Shown piece by piece: positions 24,991 to 37,296 of a stretch of DNA of 64,000 nucleotides (position 1 is the stretch's first letter; every line of letters begins with the position of its first letter). The position numbers and the translations under genes are program-made. The notes below the pieces were generated by a model. It worked only from the letters and a program-made list of their open reading frames with translations. It made no database searches and was not told where the DNA came from. This stretch comes from Zonotrichia leucophrys gambelii (taxonomy: Eukaryota > Chordata > Aves > Passeriformes > Passerellidae), in assembly GCF_028769735.1 (NCBI RefSeq), contig NC_088172.1, positions 69,774,631 to 69,838,630 of the forward strand. The letters are read 5' to 3'.

Positions 24991-25535
24991 CAGGAGCTGG
25001 GTTAGCATGGCCTTTGATCGATTGATTGATTGACAGCTCAGCCAGGCTGGGGGTCTGGGGGTGGGGCACTGTCTCACCAGAAGCAAAGCCTGACCCATCC
25101 TCAATCACACACCCACCAGCATTGGTTTGAGGCACTCATCCAGCCTCTGACAGCCACCCCATATCTCAGTACAACAGACTGGAACCACCACACTGGGACC
25201 TTTCCTCTCCTGCTCCCATCTAGTAGATAGAGAGGAAGGGAAAGAAGAAGAAAGCATGCTGAAACTCCTGTAAGGGGCAGCTGCTATTCATAAATCTAAT
25301 TAATATCCCTTTATGAAGTTCATTCCCTCCAGCAGCTCTTGAGTCCAAAAACTGCAGGACAATCAGGCTCTGGGGGGGAAATGCATGCAGCAATCTTTCA
25401 GCACCCAAGGAGTCAAGCAGATCATCCATGATTTCCAGTGTGGTCTTGGAGGCAACACTTTCCTTGTGTGAAGTTTAACATAATCTAATATTAGATAATT
25501 TACACTACTATTTTTGATACTTGAACTTGTAAGCT
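24991..25535 (+). repeat. Tandem duplication, copy 2
   Basis: This is the partner of 24029-24570. It starts 'caggagctgggttagcat' and keeps 'gattgattgattgacagctc', 'gcaggacaatcaggctct', 'agcagatcatccatgattt' and 'gatacttgaacttgtaag' in the same order. Direct orientation and even spacing point to a tandem duplication. An LTR pair is less likely because no terminal TG...CA or internal retroviral sequence is visible. Confidence 0.75.
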
Positions 25536-27434
25536 GAGGGTGGTTCTGAGAGATTTTTTTGTCTGGGGCCCAATCTCTACATTTTGGAATGAATAACAAT
25601 AATTTGGGAGAAGGCCAACAGGGTATCAGCTCCTTCTTGGGCACTGTTAGGAAGCCCACCACTTCCCACACACTCCCAGTACTTTTATCACATGTTGGAG
25701 CAGGGAGAGGAATCAGTTGTTCCCCCCTCATGCAACAGTATGAAACAGTACGTTTAAAAGACTAGAGACTTTTACCATGTGCTTTCTCTTCAGAAGGCTT
25801 TATTTCATTTCCCCAGTAAAATTTTCAACAAGTCTCTGTCCTTGTAACTTAACTACTTCTTTTGCAGGGTGTGGTGTTATCACCTTCAGCTCTGCCGTTT
25901 GGCATGCTAATTCCTTAACAAAAGGGCAGGGCTGAGTGTGAATGTCCAAGGGCACATAATTATTATTAAATCAATAATGAGAAATCAACCACATGCTAAA
26001 AAATTCCTATGGATTGTTTGAATGAAAATGGCTTGGAGACTGCCTATGTACATCTAAAGAGCTACTCTGCACAGAAGCTTTGACCACCCCAAATTGGTCA
26101 GTAGCCAGTCAAGCTTCACACGGCACCTCAGAGTGAGAGGCACTGTGAGTAATAATGGCAAAGTGACCACAGTTCATGGCAGAAGGCAGTAATGGTGCCC
26201 CTTCACATCTGGAATATTTGCATCCAATGCCATCCATGACACATCCTGATGGCAATGTGGTTGTTCAAATCCAAACTCATGTCCTGAAGCCAGGGAAGTG
26301 ACAGAAGTTGCAGCAGAAAGGACACCCAGGTTTGTGCAGTCTCAGAGTTGCTGCACTGTGCTGCAAAGAGAGGCAGGTGGGCTGCACAGTACTCAAGGTT
26401 TGCAGCACAAAACAACAAAGTTAGAGAAGTTAGCACCAAGAGGTAGCAATCATCAGCCCTAGTAGCTGGCTGGATAATCAGATCATGTGGAAGAATTTAG
26501 TAAACATTTCATTTTGAACCATTGTTGACCTCCCATTGATTGTGGAGGTCTTGGGACTGTTTCATGTGGCTTTTTGCCACAGGGACTGGATTCATAAACA
26601 TTGGTAAATAACTGAAGGCATAAACATGAGTCACTACTTAGGCACATCACAAATGTTTGATTTAACAACATTTTGATTTAGGAAACCCACTGGGTTATTG
26701 TGGATTTTATGCAGTGTAAATGCTTCTTTTGCTATATACTTGCCTGGGAACATAAGCTGTCAACATAAAAAAGCTAGAAAGCTGTGGTTCATTTTTGTTC
26801 CTCCTACTCTTGTAATTCCCTCTTTTGTTTATAAAGCCTTCCAGTAATGTATTTTATTTGGAAGCTTAATAACAGAGACAGCACAGTGGAAAGAATCTTT
26901 AACTAGAGGCTTCTGAGAGGCCTAACAAAGTAGCAGAAGGATGAATATCAGTCTTTCTTGACTGTGAGCAAATAAAACCCTGGTGACAGTCTCCCTGCCA
27001 CTGCTCTGCTATTCGTGGAAGCAAGGAAAATAGTTCTTACCAAAGTACATGTTTTTGTTGAAAATGTAAAAAGCAAAATACTGAGCATAGTGCATAATAT
27101 GTCAGTGGTTCACCATCCTCTTTCATGTATGTTTTCTTTTTTCCATACTGCTCTTCTGCTCACTTTCCCCCACCCAGTACTCCTTAGGCTTTGAACTCTC
27201 ATTCACCCAAGTTGTCAAATTCCTATGAAGGAGAAGCCCTTATCCAGGACTATTTTACCAACCACAAGGAAAATGAAATCTCAGCACCTGAACTAAAACA
27301 TAGCATTGATTTCTGCAGAAAATTAAAACCAGAACTTTTCCTTTATGTTCTGGCTGCTGCAAATCATGGGTGCACCTGGAATGCAGCCAAGTGATATACA
27401 GGCTGTGAGGGCCGCCTGGAGGTGAGCTCATCCC

Positions 27435-27755
27435 AACACCTGCTCAGAACAGGTTCAGCTCTGTCAGACTGCTCAGTGCCTTGTTCCTGTCAAATATGGA
27501 ATGCCCCCAAGGGTGAAAACCCCACATCCTCTCTGAACCCATGTCCCAGCATCTGAATACATCGGTGGAGGACTAATTTCTCCTCACATCTAACCTTAAC
27601 TTCTCTTGTTACAATTTGGGTCCTTGCCTTTTGTCCTTCACCTGCTGCTTCTCTGGGCTGACTCTGGGTCCATTTTCCCTAAGCTTTTCACTGGTTAACT
27701 GTACACAGCAATAAGGTCCCACCCTTTACTCTTTCCTCTCCGGGATGAAGATGCT
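27435..27755 (-). mobile_element. Diverged CR1 LINE fragment
   Basis: The plus strand follows the word order of an inverted CR1 3' region: 'cagactgctcagtgccttgt', then a stretch on short-lived lesions such as 'ttctcctcacatctaacctt', 'ttgtccttcacctgctg' and 'aataaggtcccaccctt'. The copy is old and truncated, with approximate borders. Confidence 0.6.
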
Positions 27756-27959
27756 TTTTCACCTTCCTCATACACCACATGGCCCAGCCGGCAGTTTGGT
27801 GGCCCTGCACCCCCAAGGCTGGGCCCTCTCCAGTCCGTCTTCTACCAGCAAGGCCAGAGGTGGCTGTGGCAATGCAGGTGTGGTCTCAGGAGCGCTGAGG
27901 AGAGTGAAGAATCCCTTCCCTGGGTAGATCCCACCACAGGCTCTGTACGGGGGTATAAC

Positions 27960-28430
27960 CCAGCTGGCCTTGCTGTGAGGACGCGGTGTTGCCGCAGCCC
28001 GAGCCGAGGAGCTCAGGGGGCCTCGGCAGGGCTGCCCTCGGTGCGTTCGGCATTCAGGGGCACTGGGGCTCGGGGCTGGTCCTGCTGCACGCAGGGCTCG
28101 GCCTGGACGGAGCTCGGTTTGCAGCTGCACACTCGGGCCATAGGTGGCACTGAGGGACGATGTGGTTTGCGTTGTCCCCGAGAAAACGTCACTGCGGAAG
28201 AGAAAGCCGGAGAGGAGAAGCTGGGAGTGTGTCGGAGCAGCGGCCAGGCAGGGAGCAGCAGACATGTGGCGGGAGAGCCTTTCAAACGCATGGTGAGATC
28301 TCCTCGGCACGGGAGCGGGGATCCAGAGCGGGCTCCCCGCGCTTGGGCTGCGTGAAAGCCCCGGGAGGGTCAGCAGGCCGTGGGAGAGCGGGAGCAGGAG
28401 CTGAGATCTCCTGAGCACGAGTGCGGAGGG
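27960..28430. promoter_or_regulatory. CpG island at the EPHX1 5' end
   Basis: GC content and CpG frequency rise sharply compared with the flanks (gccgcagcccgagccgagg, cggtgcgttcggcattc and similar). The proposed first coding exon (28264-28292) lies inside it, so this is the likely promoter and 5' UTR. No TATA box is seen close to the start, as usual for CpG-island promoters. Confidence 0.6.
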
Positions 28431-31400
28431 GGTGCTGATCCACTGAGCCTTGTTTGTGCCGCTCAGAGAGCTGCTGGGACAGGCTGGCTTTGTTAGAGCG
28501 GGGCTTGTGCTGCTGCCTTGATAGCCGCTCTCACACTCCTGCTCACCGACCTCCCGGATGTAAGTGCCGGGGGATATCCCTACCTGTTGCATAAGCTGTT
28601 TGTTCTTATGAGCCCTAAGGTTCTTCCATGTCTGGAAGTGATTTAAGGAGAAAAAAACCTACGCATAGGCTGTTTCAGCAAGTGCGAGCAAATTGCCTTG
28701 GAGGTAGCTGAGATATCCAGTTCAGGCTCCAGGTTCTGCACTTCAGACAGCAGAGGGAAACAATTCTAGGGGATAACAAACACCCAGTGGAGTTGGTTTT
28801 TCAGGGATTAGCAAGTCTTTTTCCTTTTTGGCATTTGTTTTGGGGTTTTTTCTTGAAGTACTATAATTATTGTACCAAAAAACTCCCTAATGTAGCTGCC
28901 TTCCACAAGGCAGAGTAACAAGACTTGCTTCTATTGTTGCTAGATTTGAGATTGTGCTTTTGTACCAGAAGCTACTAGGCTTAAAGTGAACCGAGGAGGA
29001 TACTTTTTCCTAGCAGACAGGGGAGACCTAAAGGCTTGATATCCAGTCAGGAGTAACTAAAAGTGTCAAAGGTACAGCAGCTCCTTAAACTCTGGACGGG
29101 AAGGGTCCACAAGCCTCTGCTGGTGTCAGCCCTGCAGCACGATCAGCACCACATGGCTGGGAGCAGAACTGCCCTGGAGCTCGGAATTGCCCTGCTGGGG
29201 CTGTGCACCTATTGCAACACAGCAGTCAAAGTAAACTATTTTCTTGGCTGAAGCTACACAGCTGCTCACGGGATGAAGCACTACAAGGACACTTACGCAG
29301 TTGTTTTCTGCCTTTCATCTAAACTGTGCTGAAGGAGGGAATATTATGGCAACAAATTATCTAGCTAAAGCACAGCCCAGAAACACTGTCTCTTTGTACA
29401 GAGGCAGAGCTTTGTGAGCCCCTCTCTGCCCATCCTATCCAAAGAGTACGAAAAATAATGGCAGATGTTGCCAGGTGGCTAAAGAGATTGTGATCACATC
29501 CCTGGGAAATGAGTGGTGCTGGCAGTAGACATTCTTTTCACCATCCAGAAGGGTTGGAATAGGACAACACTATCAGACTGTAAGGATCTTTCTGTTTTTT
29601 CCCTTTTGTAGGGAGAGCATCGTGTCCCGGATCAGGTGAGTGGAATAGCTGTTCTGTGGTGCACTCTCCTCTTTTGGTTGCTGCCCTGACTGGGGCACAG
29701 TGTCATCCCTTCTGTACTCTGGATGACAACAACAAAATCTTCACTCACAGCCCCCTTGCAGCCCCCTGCAGGATCCCCCAACACCTCTACTAATCCCCAA
29801 GGGAAGCTGGGGAACTTGAAACACAAGTCAGAGGGGTGGGAAGGTACACTACATTTAGGACTGCATGTCTGTCAACTCCAGTTTTGGCAGCTTGGCTCCC
29901 ACACCTCAAGTGGGCACCTTGCTGTTCAGAACAGAAACAGGGGCACCAGCAGATACTCCTTACTTGAGAGCTCCGGGGGAGAGCTAGGATTGCCCTAAGA
30001 GATGATTGACTCTGTAAGGGGGCTGTGTATGAAGCACTGGCAAGACAAGCATGTCCAGCACATCCAGCTTTCTTCAGCTGCTGGAGACTTTTGTCTCTCC
30101 TCTGCTCCTCAGCCCACTCTGCCCATGCAGTTTTTATTCCTGGACAAGTCCAGCTGCTACTGTCTCATTCACTGCAGCACCTGCCTCAAAGTAGCTTGGC
30201 TCATATCCTATTGAACTTTGTCCCCCTGGGCATCCCGGTTCACAAGGAAAGGGACAAAGAAGACTTATGATCAGCAAGTCCTGATCAGCAAGGACTTGAG
30301 ACCCCTAAGAAGCCTTGGTAGATAGAACCCTGCCCCAAATCTTACCTGTGATCTTCAAAAATAACAGAAATACCCAGTTCCTGCTGACTGCCTGGGATTT
30401 GGAGGCTTTTATCCCTGCTCAGTCCCTATGGATGTGCAAACAAGCCTCAGCATAAGTCCCTTTGACACTGCTGTTGGTAAACACAAGCAATTTTGTGCCT
30501 CCCCAGGCCTTTCGACTATTCTCAGAGGAATGCAGTCCTGGTCCCTGTGGCCGCCCTGGGGGTTGGAGGGATGCTGCTCTGCTGGCTCAGATCTGGACGC
30601 AAGATGAAGACCATTGACATGGGCGATGGGTGGTGGGGCGCAGGAGAAAGGCCCCCCAAAGGGAAAGAAGACACAAGCATCCGTCCCTTCAAGATTGAAA
30701 CATCTGACCAAGAAATCGAGGTACAGCTGCCTGGGGGGTAAGGAGGGGCAGAAAGCTGCAAGGGGAGGCAGTCCATCACCCACCCGCTGCCTCGAGGTGA
30801 TGCCTTGGGGCTGACAGCAGGGCACTTCCATGTGCCAGGGCAGCTACCCAGCTCCATTGGATGATGCTCTGGCTCACCATTCTTTATGAAGGGGATTTGA
30901 GCTCCGGTTCCTTGCAATGGCCCCTAAAGACTTTCTGAGACAGCAGCCCCCCAGTGCAATCTGGGGCTTCTCCTGCAGAAAGGCCATGCTTTGAGCAGCA
31001 GACTTTGACAGTGAGTCTGTGGATGGTGGAGCAGGGCAGGAGAGCATTGGGACAGCTGTGGCACCAGTAGGGCAGGACTGAGGGGCTTCCACAGAGGAAA
31101 GGGCTGTAAGGCTGAAGAGGGATGGTGTCTTGACTGAATCATAGCTCCTCCATGCCTGCATGCCTGTCTCTGTCTGACCAAGCAGCAACCAGCAGCTCAA
31201 GGTGAAATTCTTATTCTCCCAGCCAGCAGTGCTGCCAAGCTCCTAGCAGCAAAAACCCTGAAGTGAGTTAGCAGCAAGCCAAGAGTTAGCAGCACCCACC
31301 ACTCCTGGGTGCCCATGGGGAACTTGTAACCTGTAGAAAATTGTATTCCACATACAAACAATTCAGGTGGTTCATTAGAGTATGACACTTCTTCAGGAGG

Positions 31401-34400
31401 GCTTGTGGTGTCCCAGAGAGCAATACAAAAGCCAGCAGAGCCAGGAAAGCCTGTCTGTGCCTGCCCTGGCATAGGGCACATGGCAGCAGCTGGCCAGCCT
31501 GGCAAGAAGGGCTCTCTTCCACAGGACCTGCACCAGCGCCTGGATCGGTTCCGCTTCACACCGCACGTGGAAGGAGCCGCCTTCCACTACGGCTTCAACT
31601 CCAGCTACCTGCGGAAGGTGGTGGACTACTGGAGGAATCAGTTTGACTGGCGCAAGCAAGTGGAAGTGCTGAACAAATACCCCCACTTCCACACCACCAT
31701 TGAAGGTGAGGGGGCCTCTGTGCCTTGAACAGGTCTCACTGGGAAATGCACAGCAAGAAGGGGGAGATGTAAAAAGTGATGATATTTGAGATAAGCTATG
31801 CATAACAGCTTTGTGATACAAGTGAAATGGAGACTCTATTATTAATATCCTTATAGGGATTAAGAGCATTACACAGTGGGAATAAGATTAGGTCTGCCTC
31901 AAGATGGGCTTCATCTGGCTCTGAACCCATGTTAACTAACCATGAGGTGCTCTTCAGTGATTGCCTTGAAGCCACCTTTGAAAACTGTGAAATTCAGCCA
32001 GACTGAGGCTGGAATATCCCTCCCCACCACACAGTAGTTTAGCCAGGTGAACTTAGCCAGACTTTACACAAATTATCTCTAGATTAGGGTAGAAAGACTT
32101 TACATAATTCATCTCTATGTTAGACTTCTATCACGCCCTTTGTCATGTTTCGCTTTTAACTACTGTAATGTTTTTGCATGTATCTTACCCCCATTGTGCT
32201 GTACATTCAAGTGCAGTCCTTACTTATATACTATGAGACCAGTTTCTCTGGAGATGGATGCTAATCTCCAGTGACCCCAATATCTGTGGCTGGGGTCAAT
32301 ATCTCTGTCTGTATGCAAAAGATAAGACAACTGATACTATGCCAGGCATTCCCTTTCAGCCAGGCATCTTCTTGCAGTGGGCTGATTGTGAAACTTCTGC
32401 TCCAGATGCTAATTACAGTTTTGCCTCCCTCCTTCTACAGAATGCAAAGCAGAAACTGTGGCCCCAGAGCTTTAATTTTTCTTTCTTGGATGTGTGACAG
32501 GGATTGATATCCATTTTATCCATGTGAAGCCATCCTATGTTCCTCATGGTCAAGCTGTTCGACCTCTGCTGATGGTCCATGGCTGGCCTGGCTCCTTCTA
32601 TGAGTTCTACAAGATCATCCCTCTGCTCACGGAGCCAGCCAAGCACGGCCTGAATGAGGGTGATGTGGTGTTTGAGGTCATCTGCCCCTCCATCCCAGGA
32701 TATGCTTTCTCAGAGGCCTCTCACCAGAAAGGTAAGCAATGAAAAGGCTCTGTTGGAATTGCAGTTTTTGGAGTAACACCTCAACTATCCCAGGCAGCCC
32801 TGGGCACTGCAGTTTGTAGTGCAGATGCCTGGCTCTTCACTAAGGCCCATGTGGCTGAGGCTTTGGGGCTGGCTGTGGAGATTTGCAATACTGGAAGTCA
32901 GGTCTGATTGCATTTTCCACTGAATTCCTTTCATCTTGTGTTCACTTTCTTTCCAAGGAGTGAGGCAGAGCAGCATTGCACACTGTCCCTTCCCACAGCT
33001 CCCTACACATGTGCCTCGGTCAGGTCACAGTCTTTGGCCAGGGGAGGAGCACTAGGACCAGCAGGTCTCCTGTGTTTCCCTTTACCTACAGGGTTTGACT
33101 CCATAGCAACTGCCCGGATATTCCATAAGCTGATGAACAGATTGGGCTTCAAGGAATACTACCTACAGGGAGGGGACTGGGGATCTCGCATTACCACTAA
33201 CATGGCCCAGATGCTGCCACAGTAAGTAGCAAAGGAAACCAGTGCAGAACAGCTGCCTCCAGTTCCTGCCCTATCTTCTGGCTCCATGGTCCTACCTTCT
33301 GTTTGCCCTGCTTCTCATTCCCTTCTGCTCTGCATCCTTCAGGGACAACCCCATCTGTATATTCAATTGCATTCATATGCTTTGTATTGAGTTTTTTTTA
33401 AATCATTATGAACCTGAAGGGTTTTGTGTATTTGATTCAGTTCAGTGTTTATCTCACAGCTGCAGTCCGACTTGTTTTCTAGAAAACTTGGAGACAGAAA
33501 ATTGCTTGATTTAACCCTCTATTCCTTAACTTACTTTTAGATCTGTGAAAGGGCTTCATCTGAATCTTGTTTTCATCATGACACAAGGCTTGGGAAAGAT
33601 GATTAGTACAATGCTTGGGGCTTATGTACCATGGCTTGTAGGCTTCAGCAGGGAAGATGTTCGACGTTTCTATCCTTTCATGGAGAAAAACATTTATGAA
33701 GTCCTACGAGAGTCTGGATACTTACACATCCAAGCCACCAAACCAGACACTGCAGGTAATGTACCTTCTCTGTATCCCTGTGAACATGCTGCACTAATCA
33801 CTTGTGGTACATGAAAACAAAGGCCAGCCAAATTTGAGAAGCAATGACTTCTGGTGACTTGAGTGCAAGACTCATGGGAGTAATGAGTTTATGGGGATGA
33901 GAACTGTATAAAATGAAGCTAAAAGAAACCACTCAAAAAAAGATGGAGATTTCAAGTATATATTTTCAAGGTCTTTTAAATAGTACACCACTTTCCTTGA
34001 GAATGAACCCATTTCCATAGAGTCCTTCAAATGTAAAACACAGGGTTCTGAAACGGAATCTTTGAGAAGTAAATAGGGCTGAAAACAAGAAATATATCAC
34101 AAGCAAAGACGTGCAATGTGAAAGTTGTAAAAAGGTAGACAAAGCTCAAACACCTGAAAAGCCAGAATGCTGACATCCTGGGGCCAGTGGACAAGGCCTG
34201 TGAAGAAAGATATGGCCATTTCATTATGCTAAGAGGAACTGTTTGCATCAGTACCCACCAGAGAGGATTCTGACTTGATTGAAGTCATCCCTCAACAGGA
34301 AAGACAGCAGAGCTGTCTCAGGCTGGTGTCAGATTTGGAGACCAGAGAACAAACAGCCCCCCATCCCAGCAATTCACCAAAGGAGAAGCAGCTCAAACTG

Positions 34401-37296
34401 GAATGTCAGTGAATGCCTAGACTATTGCTTGAAGTGATTGCAAACCCAAAGAAATAAAAGGAGATAAACAATATATGAGGTGGGAAGGAGTCATTGTGGC
34501 AGTAGTGTTTCTGGTTGCTTGGGTGTTTTTAAGGGCCAAAAAGTGAAGGGATCCACAAAAAAAAAAAAAAGAAGATCAGTATGTCTAGTCTCTCTCTGAT
34601 CAGAAATCTGACAGGATTGTTTAAACAAGGAGAATTGTTTTACAGGGCATAATATCTCAGGGAAATCATGCTTCAAGAATCAGAGTTCTGGCAGAATCAA
34701 ACAGCTGTAGATCCACTAATGGAACTAATATAATTTCCAAAAATATTTTGTTGGGGCTCCTTCCCCAGCATCCTTAAGAAATTGAACTGCCTTAAGAAAA
34801 GAAAGCTAGTCAATATGAGAATCCAAGCACAGGAATAAATCCACAAGTTCCAGGGGAAGGAGAGAATCACAAAAATCTGTGCTGACATCTGTACCCTTTA
34901 ACAAGATCCTAGCTTCTCTATGAATAAAAGTTAATAATTAGATGTAAAACTGACAGTTATCCAAGCTTTGGTTTATAAGTGACTGGTTGATAAAACCAGC
35001 CAATAAAACCTGATATCAACAAAGTTCAAAGCAGTTTAAGTGGGTTCAAGTTTGGCTGCTCCCATGAGAGATTCCATGAGTCAAAGGTAGTGCTCCCAAA
35101 AATCAGCTGGATCAAAGATTAAGGCACTTTTGCAAACTCTAAAAAAAATGAAAAGCAAAAACACAGAATCCCTTATATGTGTGATATTCTGAATCTATTG
35201 TATTCTTGTTCACCCTGTTTCATACATATATTTTAGAATCAGAATAAATCCCATCCTAAGCAGGACAGTGCTCCCAAATATTTTATCTGAAATTTCTTTT
35301 CAGACTGCTATCTCTGAATTTGCTCCTTTTGCCACACATCACCAAGAAGCCAATGGAACTTCCTTAACTCCCAGCTTCTTTTGTATAGGAACTATCTGAA
35401 TTTGTAGTGCCCTCAGATACAGCCAGAATTCCTCTGCAGAGAATTTGTCACAAATAAAGTACAATAAGGGATAGATAAATACAGACTCTCTGTGTACTGA
35501 ATTCTCTAGAAAACTCTGAGCTCTTCATCAAAGTCCAGTTTAACTTGCACTGAAGTATTGCAATGCCAGGCAACTGCAACAGCTCTTCTCCTCGCCTAGG
35601 TTGTGGACTGAATGACTCCCCAGTGGGGCTTGCTGCATATATTATGGAGAAATTCTCAACCTGGACAGACAAATCTTTTCGGACTAAAGATGATGGAGGC
35701 TTGGAAAGGTAAGATGTTAGGTTATGTTATTTTGTGAGAAGTTTCATTAAAAGAATGACTGGTGGGAACTAATATGAGGATACAGGTAAGATACTAGCCT
35801 GGCAAAGCTGAAATTTAGGGAGGAAAGGCTGACATGACAAGCACTAGTTTAAACTTAGAGCAGACTGCCTGCACACTACTGCTCCAGCACCAGGCAGTTT
35901 TGCTCTGAACACACAGGTGCCAACTCATCTGCTGCTTGAAAATAAGTGGAGATTAAGGGGGACAGCAGTTCTTGAGGGCATGAGCCTAGCATAGAGCACT
36001 GAGCAACAGCTTCCAGCTAAATTTCTTCCTCTCTCAACAGCAAATACTCTCTTGATGAGCTTTTGACCAATGTGATGATTTATTGGGTGACATCCTCCAT
36101 TGTGTCCTCAATGCGATACTACAAGGAAAACTTTTCCAAGGACCCAAGAATTCATGACAGGTAATTATGTGGCAAGTTGCAAGGTAGATTTGCAAATGAG
36201 GTTGAAACATTTGCCTGTATCAACAGTTAGATCACTTACAACAGCAAATTTAATTCTGAGAAAAATGAAAGTCCAAATTCTTATTTGCTTTGGATAAATG
36301 TAGTTAAGGGTCACTTTTCTTTTGAACCTGTAATGCACACAAGGTAGCTTGCAGCCAAGACAATGCAAAAGACTTAAAGCACCAAGCAAAGTCTTGTGTT
36401 CAAAATATAAGTCTATGTACTTATTCACCAAACAAATGTGACTTGTAGCCCAGTTCAGTGAAAACAAAACAGAAGATCATGGGCACACCAAAGAGAGAAG
36501 TATAAACTGAATTAGGAAGGCTACTGCTTGCTGCAGGATAAGCTAAGAACTACAAGAGTTAAGCACAAACCTGGAGTAGCAACTTGGAGAGCAGTACTTG
36601 AAACCCAGCACCTCGTGACAGCTGGCTCATTAAGTTGATGCTAAGAGAGGCTGACCACAAAATATTGCTGAGCAGACAAGTAACTGATCATCTGAACAAG
36701 TGGGGGAATCTTTTTCTTGGAGGACTGAACCAGCCCCTTTCCTCTCCAGAGAGTAATTTGTTATGCATTTGGGATCATATTCTAAAGCAAATGGGCTGGC
36801 TCATTTCTCAAAGAGGTGTGCTATCTTGTCATGTAGCACAACACTTACAAAAGTTAAACTCAAAGATGGGGAACATTTTAAGATCAACCCATGTGCAAAC
36901 TTGGCTCTACTTTGCACTTCTACAGATATCATCTTCTAAAATTCAATGATACCTGAATAGAAATGAAGCTCCTCAGTGGAGTGCACTGCACAAAGTGGGG
37001 AAACTTCTCCAGCTGAATGTGTTCCCAGAGACAGAGGTTTTATAGACTTCCCCCAGGACTGGTTTCAACAATGCCATGAACTTCTGTCTTCCAGGGTTAG
37101 TGTACACGTTCCCACAGGGATTGCAGCCTTTCCTCAGGAGATTGTACACGTACCACGTGTCTGGACAAAGAAGGTCTACAAGAACGTCGTCACTTACACT
37201 TACATGCCACGTGGAGGGCATTTCGCTGCCTTTGAGGAACCAAAGCTCCTGGCACAAGACATCATGCAGTTTGTCCGAAAAGTGGAACAGCTGTGA
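28264..37296 (+). CDS. EPHX1: Microsomal epoxide hydrolase
   Basis: This enzyme hydrolyses xenobiotic and lipid epoxides to diols at the endoplasmic reticulum membrane. Exons: 28264-28292, 29612-29635, 30507-30720, 31525-31705, 32501-32731, 33092-33221, 33541-33755, 35600-35708, 36041-36160 and 37095-37296. All are GT-AG and in phase, giving 484 aa (human 455). An N-terminal hydrophobic anchor lies at about 27-45. The epoxide-hydrolase N-domain follows (RFTP, HYGFNSSYL), then the alpha/beta hydrolase core. The oxyanion motif HGWPGS is at 176-181, nucleophile Asp255 in GGDWGS, acid Glu433, base His460 in GGHFAAFEE, and lid tyrosines Tyr328 and Tyr403. These match human D226, E404, H431, Y299 and Y374 with a constant +29 offset. 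The first two exons are inferred from the open frame; otherwise translation could start at Met40 (30571). Birds may carry several EPHX1-like copies, so orthology to human EPHX1 is likely but unproven. Confidence 0.9.
32059..32125. repeat. Short tandem duplication in EPHX1 intron 4
   Basis: Two imperfect copies of a roughly 35 bp unit sit next to each other, 'agactttacacaaattatct...' and 'agactttacataattcatct...', each followed by a 'ctatgttag' or 'ctagattag' type end. It is a minor local duplication with no evident function. Confidence 0.55.

Larger units (their letters stand above)
23400..27950. other. Intergenic region between plasminogen-like and EPHX1 genes
   Basis: No gene is supported here. 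The main content is a tandem duplication (24.0-25.5 kb), a CR1 fragment near 27.4-27.75 kb and a rising CpG content toward the EPHX1 promoter. Short open frames overlap on both strands without domain or splice support. Confidence 0.6.

Noticed and set aside
24029..25535. Reading the two repeats as the LTRs of one provirus
   Set aside because: The copies lack TG...CA ends and target duplications, and the 420 bp between them has no viral coding sequence.
27768..28592. 274-codon minus-strand open frame across the EPHX1 CpG island
   Set aside because: It is low-complexity Ser/Pro/Ala/Arg sequence in a GC-rich island, with overlapping frames on the other strand, no domain and no splice support. 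GC richness suppresses stops.
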